Part shown: piece by piece, positions 44,313-55,721 of the stretch
Position numbering within the stretch: the stretch's first letter is position 1
Layout: every line of letters begins with the position of its first letter
Assembly (NCBI GenBank): GCA_037576195.1
Contig: CM075103.1
Location: 23,064,001 to 23,128,000, forward strand
DNA from: Phytoseiulus persimilis
Lineage: Eukaryota > Arthropoda > Arachnida > Mesostigmata > Phytoseiidae
Length of the DNA: 64,000 bases
Reading direction: 5' to 3'
Made by a program: the position numbers and the translations under genes
Notes under the pieces: model-generated
The model's database searches: none
What the model was told of the DNA's origin: nothing
The model's input: only the letters and a program-made list of their open reading frames with translations

Positions 44313-45416
44313 GTTGTCAATTTCCCAGGTTGGAGCCAGTTAGGATTTGCATCAGTTCTCATGCAAGCGATCCACGATGTCCTTGAGGACAGTCTCACTC
44401 CACATAGGGACAAGCTCTTTCCTCAACTTTCCCGGTTTCGTGCAGGTCACATACATATTTGGATGATTCGGCATGGAAGCCTCCACAATGGGACCGAATC
44501 GATTGCTCGTTCTTCTTAAGTTGACGTAGAGTTTCCCAACAAGCGCTCCGTCCATGTTGATCACAGGTTGGATTGTGTAACTGATAGTGAGGGATCCGAG
44601 AGCATTCACGGTCGCCGTTGTCAACCGTTCTCTTGTGTGAGATAGCGTGCGATTAGTGTGGACGATGTAAGAGAAACCCGATTAGTCGGTGTTGAAGACA
44701 TACGTCGGGTCGTTATCTCCAAACTGATCTCCGTGCTGCACGACCAGCTCAACCGCCGCATTCTCGATGTGTTCTCTCGATCGGTGCTGTTTGTAGGTGA
44801 CAAACTTGACGATTTTCCGCGACGATATTCTGTGCGCATTTTTGAATTTGGAGATCCAAGAATGACTGGCCGTGAAGTCGCTCATGTTCAGCTCACGAGC
44901 TTTTTGAATGGCCCACATCCTTACGGTCCGATCGTGAATGATCAGTCCATTCGCCCGCGAGACGTCGAACATCTCCTTACAGTGTTCGGATATTTTGATA
45001 AACCGATCCCTCCGAGTTCACATTTGTTCTTCGTAGAGTCTGAACCTCGTGATATAGTGCGGTTGCCGTACACGGGGGGAGATCGTGTTGTATTGATTTG
45101 AACTTCCTGTTTTGATTGGAATCAATGCAGTCCAGGATCCGACAGATTTGCCCGAATGTTGTCCTTGCGGTCCCCCCATGTCCAGGTCTTCGATCAGAGG
45201 CTCGTGATCGTCGCCATGGCCGTACGACTCGTACAGTTCCTCGACCTCCTTGACGTCTACGGAATCTTCGTCCGCGAACTTCTTCACCGTTGACACGATA
45301 TCAGCCGCTAGTTCCTTCTCGATCTCCCGGGCGTCTTCTCGAGCACTTGGGGCGATATGCCAGGACTCCAGCTGTTGCTGGATCAGCGACACCAATGCAT
45401 TGACTCTGGTCGACAT
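44313..45416 (-). pseudogene. CENP-B/pogo-type DDE transposase, N-terminal and central part
   Basis: The ATG at 45416 opens a frame that continues without frameshift to 44313. In-frame stops lie at 45018 and 44682 (the latter after NTD, where a Gln codon is usual), at 44352 and shortly after it. An acidic N-terminal region is followed by a CENP-B-type DNA-binding helix-turn-helix region (RMWAIQKARELN, HSWISKFKNAHRISSRK). Then comes the first catalytic block (YVFNTD, SGF, RTLSHTRE, SYTIQPVINMDG, VYVTC-like NMYVTCTKPGKL). The C-terminal part lies at 31330-31143 on the far side of BEL. Removing BEL and one GTTGT copy (12,987 bases, divisible by three) puts both parts in the same frame. Confidence 0.8.
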
Positions 45417-45891
45417 CACAATGACTGCTTTAACGACTTTCCTGGTTTCGAACAGAGATCTCACCAAAGCTCCAAGTAATGCCGCAGAAAAAGAACAGAG
45501 CGCGTGGAGAGTGCAGACAGTTTGTTCATGAAATTGAAACCAGCGCTTTGGTGACACCACCGTCGCGTGGCGCGATTTTCCGGACATTGCCCGATACCAG
45601 AAACCTTCCACAACGATTTTCAGAGCTTGCTTGGCTTTGGCTCCCACAAATCCGGCAGGCTCCCAAAGGAGCTCATGTTAAATTTCAGGTTTTGAGGGCT
45701 CTGTACCTCGGAAGCGACGGCCCATTGCGAAAAGTTTCATCAGCCGTTTTTCATACCCCGGCTAGGCCTACTGATCGCAATCTATATGGTTGGAATCGGG
45801 GTCGTACAGTTCAGAACCTTCCCTCCTGAATGGTACCCGGGCCCCGATGCAACGGCTCAGGCCCCATAGTTTGAGGACCACTGGCTTAGAG

Positions 45892-46994
45892 TCTTCAAGG
45901 AGCCGCCGCTGGAGGTCTCTGGGCGTCAGTGGGATCCCCAGGGCAGATGCCCCGTCAGGTGGCTGTATGTATGGAGAAGGAAACAATGAGATATGTTCCT
46001 CTGCGTTGTCTGATTTTATTTGCCCATCGTTCCAACTTGTTGTCCGAAGATTACCGAACGAGATATCCAGCGGGTTTCGATGTCAGACGCGAAGTACGGA
46101 GGAACACGTCCGCCGCGAGAAATCGAGCCAAGAATCAGAGCCTGTGTCATTTGCAAGCTCCAATGAACCAACGAGGATGGCTGAACTAGACCCCATAGGA
46201 AAAGCAATTATCACGCTAATGCCATAGGAAGTCGTGATGGAAGACACCGATTCTGCCACAGAAGATTCCGTCGATATCCGCATGGAATGTTCATTCCCAA
46301 GAAAACTCACGGGGTTCGTTCCCGACGGTCTGCTCTGAACCGCTTTAGTATCAGAACCACCGCTGTCCATGAGGCGATGACTCTGACTATTTCTGCCATT
46401 GTTTGATGCGAGAACGGCCTCCTCGCTGGGTTTTTCTACGTTTATGCGGTGTTTCTACATCCAACGGACGCATGTGCTGCCTTGGACTCGTCTCTGAATG
46501 CTGTGGGTTATTCACCAGGAAGGTTTTGGGAGGTCGCGTTTGGAATAAGCCCACAATCAAAATCAGAACTTTCATTATCGTACCAAAACTGCCTCAGAAG
46601 TAGGTGTGTGAAGTTACCGACAATCGTCAAAAACGGCATGAATAGCATGTTTCACGGTCAGGCATTACTAGCCCAAATCAGACGCCCGACTTTTAGTTGC
46701 CCGCGTCTCCGAGCCCGACCACTTGCCTCACTCACTCCTTTCGCGACGGGGTATGGGCCTGCTACGAATTGGACTTCGGCCCACATTCGGAACTCGGTGA
46801 ACTGATGACGCTCGAGAGGGAATACTACCCAGTCATCATAAGCAATTCGACTCCAGTGGCATCTGAGACTTGAGTATCTAAGAGCCGGGCATCTGAGTAG
46901 GTGCCGTTTTTCGCGGTTGCCAAGTGACGCAAAAGAATCGATATCAAGAAGAAGGAGCTGCTGTGCATGAAACATCCACTGAATGCGGATCAAA
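45892..46994. other. No gene recognised
   Basis: No motif-bearing frame seen. Part of it may belong to the LINE fragment that follows on the minus strand. Confidence 0.3.
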
Positions 46995-47500
46995 TCACCA
47001 GGCGTCCAATTGAACTACCGAAAACTCACAAACCTTCGAGATTGTATGCGAATGAACCGATTGCGAACTACAGTACGCTCTGCCGGACGCTAGTTCGTGC
47101 CCTGTTCTGAGCCTTTGGTATATCACTTGCTGTGCGGCGGAAGGGGGGGGAAACCCATTCCAAATGAAGAGCCAGGGAACGCGGCTTCTCGATATTCCAG
47201 GATCACATGAAAACATGCCTCAAGACGCCTCTGTTCTGCCCGAGAAACCGTCTGGACGAACCATCAAAGGAAATCATTCCCATGAATTCGTCTTCGAGGT
47301 ATTCGTAGTGATCCTGGAATACAATCCTCTTGGCTTGCGCCGTCAGTTCTCTTAGCTCCTTTGGCCTCTCCGTGTCGGAGACAACGGTTGTACTCTTCGA
47401 TGGGTTGAAGGTGAGATCTGGTGTCCTAATAACTCATCGATCTCTTCCACAATGGATACGAATGATCATCATACACGTAGCGGTTCGGGCGCGCAATCAC

Positions 47501-49940
47501 TAGGAATTGGATGTTCAGGCAAAATGCCATAAATGCCTGGAAATGCCTTTTTCGACCATTATCTCATCATTCTGCCTCTTTCTGAGATTTCCTGGGCTTT
47601 TCGCCTATTTCGGTTCATTTTTGTCCCAGAACGCTTATTTCCAGAGCTTTTTAGGACAGCGTTGCTCCGAAACGGGAATTCCACTCAATATGAAGGCACG
47701 GGACGCGCGATTCCGCTGCTGCGTCGCACCGCTTCGCGTCGATTGGAGAAGACATGCTCGCGGAAAACTGAGAGGTTCTCCGCATTTAGCTCACGGCACG
47801 GATGCGTAGGATTTTGGGAGAGGGCGCAACATGACAGAGACCATGAAAGCAAAGAGCCATCAACTTTGCCCCGCTTGATAACTCATCTTTCATTATCTCA
47901 CATGTCGTGAATTTCATGCGATCAACGCCGTTCCTCTTCTGTGTGCCGAATTCTCTGTCCTCGTCAACGTCTGTTTCATGCGCTGCGCACTCTCGGAAAT
48001 CACTTTTGAAAGATCGGCGCCAAAATCCGTTGTACGTTCCGGGCTGTAGACGCAAGCTCCGTTGTGTCCGTCGTCAAGTTGGCACGTTTTCGTTTCTGTC
48101 CCCTCGCATCAAGCTCTGAAGTACCAGTTCTTTGTCGATGTCCTGTGGCGTCCGTCGTCGGAACTCTTCGAGTGTGCTGAACTGAAAAAATCACGCCGAA
48201 ACAAGGGCTTGCGGCGCGCGAGAAGATGCAACTATATGTGAAGGACTTCGGGTCCGACTTTTCCACAACTGACGGGAAAGTTCTGACTTGCAAAGTCTGT
48301 GAGCAGGACGTCAACGCGAAGAAAAGAGACTATGTGCAACAACACATCAACACTGATCGACACAAGAAGCGCCTGAGACGTGAAGGAGGGAGTAACCAAA
48401 GTATTTGCTTACTAACCAACTTTTTGGAGCTATCGAGCAAGGAAAGCGCATTCAACCTCGATTTATGTCAGATGCTGGTGGAATGTAACATACCGCTGTT
48501 CAAAATCCAGCATCCGTCGCTCCGAAACTTCTTGAAGAAGTAAACTAAACAAGACGCTCCAGACCACACGACACTACGGAAGAACTATCTGGCGGAGCTC
48601 TACGAAGCCACCCTCCTCAAGATTCGAACCGCTGTGGGCGAGAATCGGATTTGGATCTCCGTAGATGAGACCATAGATGGGAAAGGACAGTACGTCGTTA
48701 ACACTGTCATAGGATGTCTGAAATCCGATAAACCTTCGACGGCGTTTCTGATAGGATCCGAAATCAGTGAACGTTCAAACCACGCGACAATTGCGCAGAG
48801 TTTCGTGAACTCCCTCAGATTGCTATGGCCTGAAGAAATTCACCATGACAGAGTTCTGCTCTTCGTGTCGGATGCAGCTCTATACATGAAGAAGGCTGCC
48901 GAGGGCTTGAAGGTCCTTTTTCCAAAAATGATCCATGTAACCTCTCTAGCCCATGGAATTCATCGCGTGTGTGAAGAGGTCCGTATTCTATTCCCTGACG
49001 TCGATGGCTTGGTGGCGAATGTTAAAAAGGTGTTCTTGAAGTCCCCTTCCTGCGTCCGTATCTTCTAAGCCAACGTACCCAACCTCGCGTTGCCTCCAGA
49101 GCCTGTAGTCACCCGCTGGGGCACTTGGATCTCGGCTGCGTTGTACTACGCCGAGAACCTGGAGGAGATAGAACGTGTGTTCTCAGAGCTCAACGAGGCA
49201 GATGCCGCAGCTATCAAAAAGTCCAAGGATCTTCTCCTCGAACCCGCCCTGAAAGCCCATCTCACATTCATCGCCGCGACGTTTTCGGCCGTACCAGCCC
49301 TGATACAGAAACTCGAGTGCAAAACTCAGTCACTTGAAGCCACCCTAGGTATACTCGCTGATGTGAAGCGTACAATCGACGCCGCTTTGGGATCTAATGG
49401 CGAACAAGTCCGAAACAAGCTGCAGAAAGTACTCCAGCAAAATCCAGGTTTAGAGATCCTCGCTCAGATTCAATTAAGTCTTCAAGGCCACATTGCTACC
49501 GCGGGCATCCCGGACCTGACGGTGTCCGATATCTCATCCTTCAAGTACGCTCCCCTAGTCAGTGTGGACGTAGAGAGGTCGTTCTCTAGATACAAGGCTC
49601 TGCTCTCAGACCGAAGATACCGTTTGACTCCAGAAAACGCGAAGCCACACGTGATACCAATGTGCATTTCGTCAAATTCAGAATAAAGATTATTCGATCC
49701 CTCATAAGTCCGAATGTTGTTCTTCCTGTTCCTTCCGCACTCGCTTCGTATGGTTCATCTGGTCTTTCTCTGCCCCATCGACGTGTCATTTTCCCGGTCT
49801 GTATCGCCCACCTTGCCGCTTTCATCGCCGTTTTCCAGGTATCAAGTGCCTATTTTCCACTTTTGACTGCCTTTTTTCCTAGTTTAGACTGCCTTTTTGC
49901 CTTTTTCTCTCATTTATAGTCTCTGAACATCCAATTTCTA
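47501..49940 (+). mobile_element. hAT element with CGGBP1-like BED finger transposase
   Basis: Inverted ends TAGGAATTGGATGTTCAG (47501) and TAGAAATTGGATGTTCAG (reverse complement, ending 49940) match at 17 of 18 bases. The flanks GCAATCAC and CTCATCAC agree at five of eight positions, which fits a worn 8-bp hAT duplication. Subterminal motifs recur on both sides: AAATGCC three times near 47523-47550, and TGCCTTTTT-like units near 49846-49900 in inverse orientation. Such repeats bind transposase in other hAT elements. One transposase frame fills the interior. Confidence 0.75.
48226..49686 (+). pseudogene. hAT transposase with two in-frame stops
   Basis: One frame from ATG 48226 to 49686 (486 codons) is interrupted only by TAA at 48541 and TAA at 49066, with no frameshift. 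A zinc finger of BED/CGGBP1 type is at residues 22-46 (C22-x2-C25 ... H40-x5-H46). The first catalytic region reads WISVDETIDGKGQYVVNTV. The second reads LLFVSDAALYMKKAAEGLK with VTSLAHGIHRVCEE. The C-terminal dimerisation block reads VSVDVERSFSRYKALLSDRR. Two stops without indels suggest recent loss. The first stop lies in a weak donor-like GTAAAC, so an intron there cannot be ruled out, but I find no matching acceptor in frame. Confidence 0.85.
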
Positions 49941-50150
49941 CTCATCACCGAGACCGTTGATCGTTGTCACGCTGTATGTGCCCGAACAACTCGCGCACCT
50001 CCGTTGGGTTGTGTTAGCTTGAGGTTTCACCGATTTTATCTTTCAGTGAAGTCGGATTTCTATTCAATTTGTGTAAGCGGTTCTTCTCCGGGGTGAGCGC
50101 TCCATCAGTTTCACGATGCCGCGCTGGAACTCGATTCCGACACGCTTTCA

Positions 50151-50679
50151 AGGAGAGCAGTCACGCAGGCTCTAGCCGGCGGCCGAATCTGGCGGAGTCG
50201 ACGAAGAGGGTTGGTCGGAGGCCCGGCATACTATACGTGTCCACTTAAGAATGCGTGAGCGGCCGGCGATCTAGGATAGCTGCAGAAACAATCGCACTCC
50301 ATTCCGATAACCGGCAACGATTCTCGTCGACTGGCAAGCTATCGAATAACGCGCCTGAGAGGGGGGGGGGGGCAGCTCCGCTCAGCACTTGAACGGAGCC
50401 GACTCAGGAGCCGCGGACTTAGATTGATCCGGTTATCAATTCTTCGTTGCAGATGAAACACCACGACCGTGAAGCGTTCGTAGACCCGGCGGCGATGACC
50501 ATCGGTGAATCCGGACAGCTCGTTTTCTAATGATACGGGCGTCTTTGTTCGACAGCTGAACCTACAAATGCGACCACTCCATGAATTCTCCGACTGGAAC
50601 TCTCATAGCGAGCTGAAATGACATTGCGTGGCATCGACCTTGAAGTTATTCGAACGCTTCAATGAGCACACATTGGGAG
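50151..50679. promoter_or_regulatory. Upstream region of B2
   Basis: From about 50458 onwards the sequence is a close duplicate of 61411-61632 before B3, and more distantly of 28779-29005 before B1. Conservation in all three copies suggests promoter-proximal elements. The part at 50151-50457 is unrelated to the B3 side. Confidence 0.5.
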
Positions 50680-50687
50680 TATAAAAG
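50680..50687 (+). promoter_or_regulatory. TATA box of B2
   Basis: TATAAAAG, with the shared TCATCC motif (A at 50715) 35 bases downstream, as in B1 and B3. Confidence 0.75.
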
Positions 50688-50864
50688 GAGCAAACCCGAT
50701 TCAGTTACTGCCTCATCCCTCTAGTTCTCACGAGTGGCTCAACTCTTCCATGACGGGCATCACCCGACGTTTCTCCTGAGCAACTGAGCGCTCTCCAAAT
50801 AGAATCAGCCTCCATGGGGTAGGAGCTGCTCGAAGCGATTGTGAGAGAATATCCTCGATCTACG

Positions 50865-51587
50865 ATGCGATTATCGAAGAGTGTCGTTCTTGTGACCCTC
50901 ATCGGACTGCTCGATTTGGTCGTCGTGCTTGATGCTGGGAGACCCGGGAGAGTGAAAAAAACGAAACCAAAGCCAATAAAGTGGAACGACTCGTATTACT
51001 CCGGGAAATTTGAGCATTGTAAGAAATTACGAAACTTCAATCCCGTTGAGCTGGTGAAAGCACAGTCTTGGGCCGCTGAGGCCTTTCGGAAGTGCGGGCC
51101 GGAGATAATAGTAAAATATGCCACCAAGTACAATTTCCCCGCTTACGGTAGGTGGTATTGACGTGAAACTATTAATGCTACTCTGAGAGAATATAAATTC
51201 AAAACTGATGATAGAAAAAGAGCACTGTTGGAATTTGAGCTGAACGGTCACTTCACAGGCCTCGAGACCCTCGCACGTTTAGGCTGCCTAGGCGTCACGC
51301 TCAGCTACACTTACTTTGCCGGCGACGGAACTCTCATCATCCCGGACAACGTCAAAACCGTTCAGTTCTACGACCTCGGTGCGCTAGCATACAAAACGTT
51401 GACGGCTGCGAATCATTCTCTCAAAGTGAAACGTCGGGGCTATAAGACGTTGAGATATTCAGTCGACATAGCAGCTGAAATTATATCTGAAGGCTTCAGA
51501 TGCCTTTACGGAGGAGAGTTCATGACACCAGTAGATGGTGATGTTTTGAAACATGCAGTGAATCACGCCAAAGTACTGTTGCTCTGA
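50865..51587 (+). CDS. Family B gene B2: secreted basic protein (two exons)
   Basis: Exon 1 is 50865-51147, the intron 51148-51258 (donor GTAGGT, acceptor ACTTCACAG) and exon 2 51259-51587, phase 1, 203 residues. Signal peptide residues are 1-24 (LLDLVVVLDAG), followed by a lysine- and arginine-rich start of the mature chain. The four cysteines and two glycosylation sites (NDS, NHS) match B1 and B3. The last third carries changes not seen in B3 (DIAAEIISEGFRCLYGGEF instead of a DxxADFGFEGFRCLFDEEF-like run). Frame, splice sites and promoter are all intact, so it is most likely active. Function unknown; see B1. Confidence 0.85.
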
Positions 51588-52017
51588 CCGAACGTCAGCA
51601 TCGATAGGAGCATCAGACCGCTCCAAGTTTGAGTACCTGCTGGTATCGCGACACATAGCTTGTCGCCGGTAGGGCCGCGGACAGTCACAACTGAAAGCTG
51701 AACCGTCGGTAGCGACCGAAACCGGAAGATGAAGCGTCCTCATCCTCATCATGCTAACACGTGATACATACACTATCCACAGAAACTTCCGAAACCAGCC
51801 CTGAATTCGGAAGATGACGTCTCAAATGACTTCTAAGAGACTTCTGATTTACGGATACGGGAACCACCGTTTGTAGTTTCACTTCTGGCACGAGTGCATT
51901 TCGAAAGATCAAAATAATCAGCTTCCTTGTCATTGGAGCAACAGTGGGGCCGGACCTACGCGGCACTGGTTAACGTGTTCGTAACATTCAGCACCACACT
52001 GATTGCTACTCATGATG

Positions 52018-52023
52018 AATAAA
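52018..52023 (+). promoter_or_regulatory. Candidate polyadenylation signal downstream of B2
   Basis: AATAAA about 430 bases after the B2 stop, in a stretch (CTACTCATGATGAATAAA) kept in the same place after B3. It may serve B2 or an unknown downstream transcript. Confidence 0.45.
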
Positions 52024-52270
52024 CTCTACTTCCTTGTCATGCTCATTCTCAATCTAGTTCCCCGCCCCTAGCACAACGATGGTATCGTGAATGATGTATC
52101 GGAGAGTCGCTCGACGCTCGGCTGTTCACTTTTTTAACGGGAGAGGAACGGCGTGGACGATTCTCAGCCCGATCTCTGTAGAAGCTCCAGAGGTGCAATA
52201 TGGGAGAAACACATCTTTCATCCCATTTGTACCTGATCGCTGAAACGATCATCCCACGTTCTCCGCTTGT

Positions 52271-53029
52271 GGGTAACATGCTCAAGGCTTGGTCGAAGAG
52301 AGTTCCATTGGCTTGACTTTGATGCGCGAGCACCCAGATTGTTTTGCTACCGCTGACGGAGAGATCGGCATTCTCGCATTAAATCGAAAGAGGTTGGAAC
52401 CGGGACTTTGGAAGGAGTCACAAATTCCTCTGAGAGTAAAAAGAGCTGCCCTCATGCAAGTGAATATTGGTCATGGTTATTTATCGATCCTTCGTCGTGT
52501 TATCCTCATTCGTTCTATCGACATCTCATATGGGAATCATTTCTAGGGCGGACGTTAGTTCAACGAATCTCTCGGCTTCCTCTCTCAAAGTTTTCCAGGC
52601 TCATTACCGTATCTCCCCATGCCTCCTGACCGAACTCCCCAGTCAGACCCGAACTTCTGACAGGCTCTTCCGTCCCGGGTTTATTGGTAACTAGTGTACT
52701 CGATCGCGCTTCGCTGCGACATCCGAGGTAGTTCGTGGCAGGGGTCGACAAACTTCCTCCGCTCGGGGCCCAAAATATGCTCCAGATCATAACGCCGGGA
52801 AAAGGAGTGCTCCTCCGGGTGATTTTTCTCTGAGTGCCTCTGGGTCAACCTGGAATGATCTTTGAACTCCAGAACTCTTTCCGGAGCAGATTTCGGATAC
52901 GAATAGCATCTGGGTGTAGTTGTCTCTCCCCATTTGCATTATCCCGGCGTCATGGAAATTCCTCTGGGTATTTGAGTCCGTGCCCCACGGAGACTTCTCT
53001 AAGATAATTTCGCCCCGAGCTGAATCATA
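52271..53029. other. No gene recognised
   Basis: The similarity with the B3 flank ends near 52270. After that I see no motif until the satellite relics. Confidence 0.35.
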
Positions 53030-53400
53030 TTTTTCCTCTGACCATACTCTCTAGGCTTCATGGATGTGATTCCGAGGATGATCTTACTATACTTTTTGTG
53101 GTCCATGTGGGTGATTGCGAGGTCGATCTTGGAATCTTGGCCCGGGAGATATGGTCAGACGGACCTCGGAATCACCTCCATGGAGCCGAGAAGTATGGTC
53201 AGATCGACCCAGGAACGACCTCCATGAACCCTCAGAAGAATGCCGAGATCCACTCAAAAAACCGCCCCCCTTGATCCCGGAAAGAATGGTCAGATCAACA
53301 CAGGAATCATCTCCATGTACCCCCAAAAGTTTGGCCAGATCGACTCCGTCATCGGGCCCGAATCTGTCCCAAAAACATCCCGAGGTCGACCCCGGATATC
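53030..53400. repeat. Diverged satellite units in two orientations
   Basis: Two units in plus orientation (CTGACCATACTCTCTAGGCT, then TTACTATACTTTTTGTGG) are followed from about 53150 by several in minus orientation (ATATGGTCAGACGGACCT, AGTATGGTCAGATCGACC, GAATGGTCAGATCAACAC). Spacing is again about 45-60 bases. This is an old, inverted relative of the 36.4-41.1 kb satellite. Confidence 0.75.
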
Positions 53401-54612
53401 CCCTGCCTGAGCACGGGGCCAGATCCCTGGTCGCCAGCTATTTTGTCCCAGGGCCCTGACTTTGTCGACCCTTGATGTGCCGCATCTAGGTGATTCATTC
53501 AACAGATTATGTATCTGTCTCCATGATAGAGGAGGCTTATCCCCATTGTCATGCTTTTCATTATCCTGTCGCCATGATCCTCTTCGGGGAGACCTTTTCA
53601 TGTCCGAGGGGATTTGTCCCGAATTGTTCTCTGGGCGGATCCAGGATGAGGTTTGGGGACGTTCTAGATATAATTGACCATTCCTGCATTTCGCGTTTCG
53701 TCCCTCGATGACCTTTCCGACGGGAAGAGGTTCGACCACCATGCAGATCACCCAGAGGATCTAGCACCAGATCGATATGGTTTCATCCGCAACGTACTGA
53801 TAGGACTTTCGTCTTCCCCAGTTTTGGTCAGGAATGGTCTCATGAGTCGCAGAGATTCTTATTTAGTAAGTCGGAAGGAGATAGTGTTGTGCTACTTACC
53901 TCCTTCCATGCCTGGGAAGAAAGGAGGGGGGGGGGGGGGGGGGTGAAATGCATCAGCCGGTATCGATTTATTCGGTCGAGGGTCTCTTCGAATATTGTAG
54001 GATTGTGAATGATCTCGCCCCATGTAGCTCCAACTCTAGGTATCGCTCATTGTTCCCGCCTCCGCTACAGAGCGCCCCGGCCATCTCGGAGAACATGATG
54101 CGCGGGCGGAATTGGAAAGGAGAATTAGAAGTTGATCATAAAGAGAGAACAGAGAGACACTTCTTCGGCACACGGAATCGAGATCGGTCGCATCCGCGCT
54201 ACCCGGTTGAGATTCAGAGAGCCAGCGAATAAACGCGAGTAAAAAACCCCAAGTTCAGGCAGTCTTACAATATTTTCTCTCTTGTCGTGCTGATTGGCTT
54301 TGCGGGCTTTCGGGCTTCAGCGCCTTCGATCTAACGCAATGTCGCAATGTTCGAAGTTCTTCATAACCATGATTGGCGCTCTCTCCTCTGAGCTCGCGGT
54401 TCAGGCGGCCCAGGGCGTCATGATCGCTGTCAACAACGTCAACTGCATCTGTCGTCGTTGACAACATGAGCTTATGATTGATCTCTCGCACTTCAAGGAT
54501 GTGGAGCAGGATTTGCCGTCTTTCGGAACAGCTGAGTACTTGAAGGAGGTTGCTTCCTTTTCTGGGACGCCAATCTTGACAGTTGATCAATTGCACTGCA
54601 CCTACTTCAGGG
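53401..54612. other. No gene recognised
   Basis: A run of about 18 G lies at 53926-53943. No frame with a known motif is seen. Confidence 0.35.
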
Positions 54613-55275
54613 ATGACCACGATGAAATCCACGGTGCGGTTCACATCAATTACGGTCCACCTTTACCTTAAAGTTATGAAATGGTGTGGATGTCCGCAAC
54701 GGCGGAAGAGCGTTGACGGTCGGGCCGTGGAGGTGACTGTCGCAGGTGAACCTTACCGTGCTTGGAAGCAAGGCGACCTGAGCACTCCTCGTATCGTGCG
54801 GGCAGCCGTCCGACTTTCCTCGTTGTGCACCGTGTCGTCACAGGCTCTGGGGCGTCAAGCGACGGCCGAGCATCATGAAGCGAGCAGCTCGATGCGAGCG
54901 CCGTCAGACACGATAAACGAACAAACGCACTCGAATCGCTATGCAGGCCTTTCGGACAGAGCAATTCTTCAACACGCAACGACAAAGTTACCGAGTTTTC
55001 TCGGTTTGTTGCCGTGGAAAACACAGCCACAGCCGAAGCGGCTGGGCGAGGCGCGCCCTTCCGAACTAGAAGATACTGCGGCTGGCGACAAGGAAGTTGT
55101 CAAGTCTCCTTCGTACTCCGGAGTTTTTCAAGAGGAGTATCAGGCGGCCTATAACCATTCGGGGCCGATTCTGCCTGAGTATGCGAGGTTTCGTCAAGCT
55201 CCAAGCCGCTGCCCTGGCGTCTATTCGGATCACAGGTTAGACCGGCCGGCGTCTTTTATATATATAGATTGGTGA
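54613..55275 (+). CDS. Hypothetical ORF, 220 codons
   Basis: A single open frame from an ATG at 54613. I do not recognise it. It is rich in Ser, Pro and Arg, has no signal peptide or zinc motif, and ends in a TA-rich stretch (TTTTATATATATAGATTGG). A second frame at 54474-54671 overlaps its start. It could be a fragment of a retroelement or a chance frame. Confidence 0.2.
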   Translation: MTTMKSTVRFTSITVHLYLKVMKWCGCPQRRKSVDGRAVEVTVAGEPYRAWKQGDLSTPRIVRAAVRLSSLCTVSSQALGRQATAEHHEASSSMRAPSDTINEQTHSNRYAGLSDRAILQHATTKLPSFLGLLPWKTQPQPKRLGEARPSELEDTAAGDKEVVKSPSYSGVFQEEYQAAYNHSGPILPEYARFRQAPSRCPGVYSDHRLDRPASFIYIDW

Positions 55276-55359
55276 CGCATTTCATTTCAATGTGACTGAT
55301 GGTTTCCGGGTCCCGTCCGCATGTTGCGCACCGGTGGTCGATCATCTGGTATTTCGTAA

Positions 55360-55520
55360 GTGCGCTGCGCGGTCGATCTGATCATACTTTTCAGAGTCCA
55401 TGAATATGACTCCAGGGTCGATCCGCCCATACTTTTTGGGGTCTATGGATGTGGCTCCGAGGCCGATCGGGACATTTTCTCGGGACCTAGGTGGGTGATT
55501 CCGGGGTCGATCCTATCAGA
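55360..55520 (+). repeat. Diverged satellite units
   Basis: Three units of about 48 bases (GATCATACTTTTCAGAGTCC, CGCCCATACTTTTTGGGGTC, then a decayed one) are related to the 45-bp satellite, closest to the subfamily at 53030. Confidence 0.75.
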
Positions 55521-55721
55521 GTTGTGCAATGAGAAGCAGAAATATTGAAGACGAGCCAATGACAACTCACTATCGTCGTTATCTACCCGAGATAATCATA
55601 GTCTTTATTCGACGATTGACTTTCATAGGCGACGTGGTGACGATCCATCATTATCCTACAACAGTAACTTTACCACTTCCCCTTGTTGTTTGGTTTAGAA
55701 TGATGAGGGAGGAAGAAGTTC

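Larger units (their letters stand above)
30516..45883 (-). mobile_element. Outer TIR element with CENP-B/pogo-type transposase (host of a nest)
   Basis: The ends are inverted: CAGTGTTTCCCAAACT on the left and CAGTGGTCCTCAAACT on the reverse complement of the right. The flanks are GCTCAGAG (30508-30515) and GCTTAGAG (45884-45891), an 8-bp duplication with one mismatch. Behind the ends are long inverted arms: left about 30516-31097, right about 45543-45883. They match closely over some 280 bases, the left arm having about 200 bases more. Between the arms lies one transposase gene on the minus strand, split by the BEL element at 31331-44312. Without later insertions the element would be about 2.4 kb. 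CAGTG ends with an 8-bp duplication suggest hAT, yet the protein is CENP-B/pogo-like; see the findings. Confidence 0.75.
46995..50150 (-). pseudogene. LINE reverse transcriptase fragment, split by a hAT element
   Basis: On the minus strand near 47430-47250 I read LTFNPSKSTTVV followed by HYEYLEDEFMG, the block after the active site (NPsKt ... YLGv) of a LINE reverse transcriptase. Several stops follow. The sequence at 49985-50150 resembles that at 60960-61130, and 47400-47480 resembles 60740-60800. In the second copy those stretches lie about 200 bases apart, so here the LINE was split by the hAT element at 47501-49940. Confidence 0.5.
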
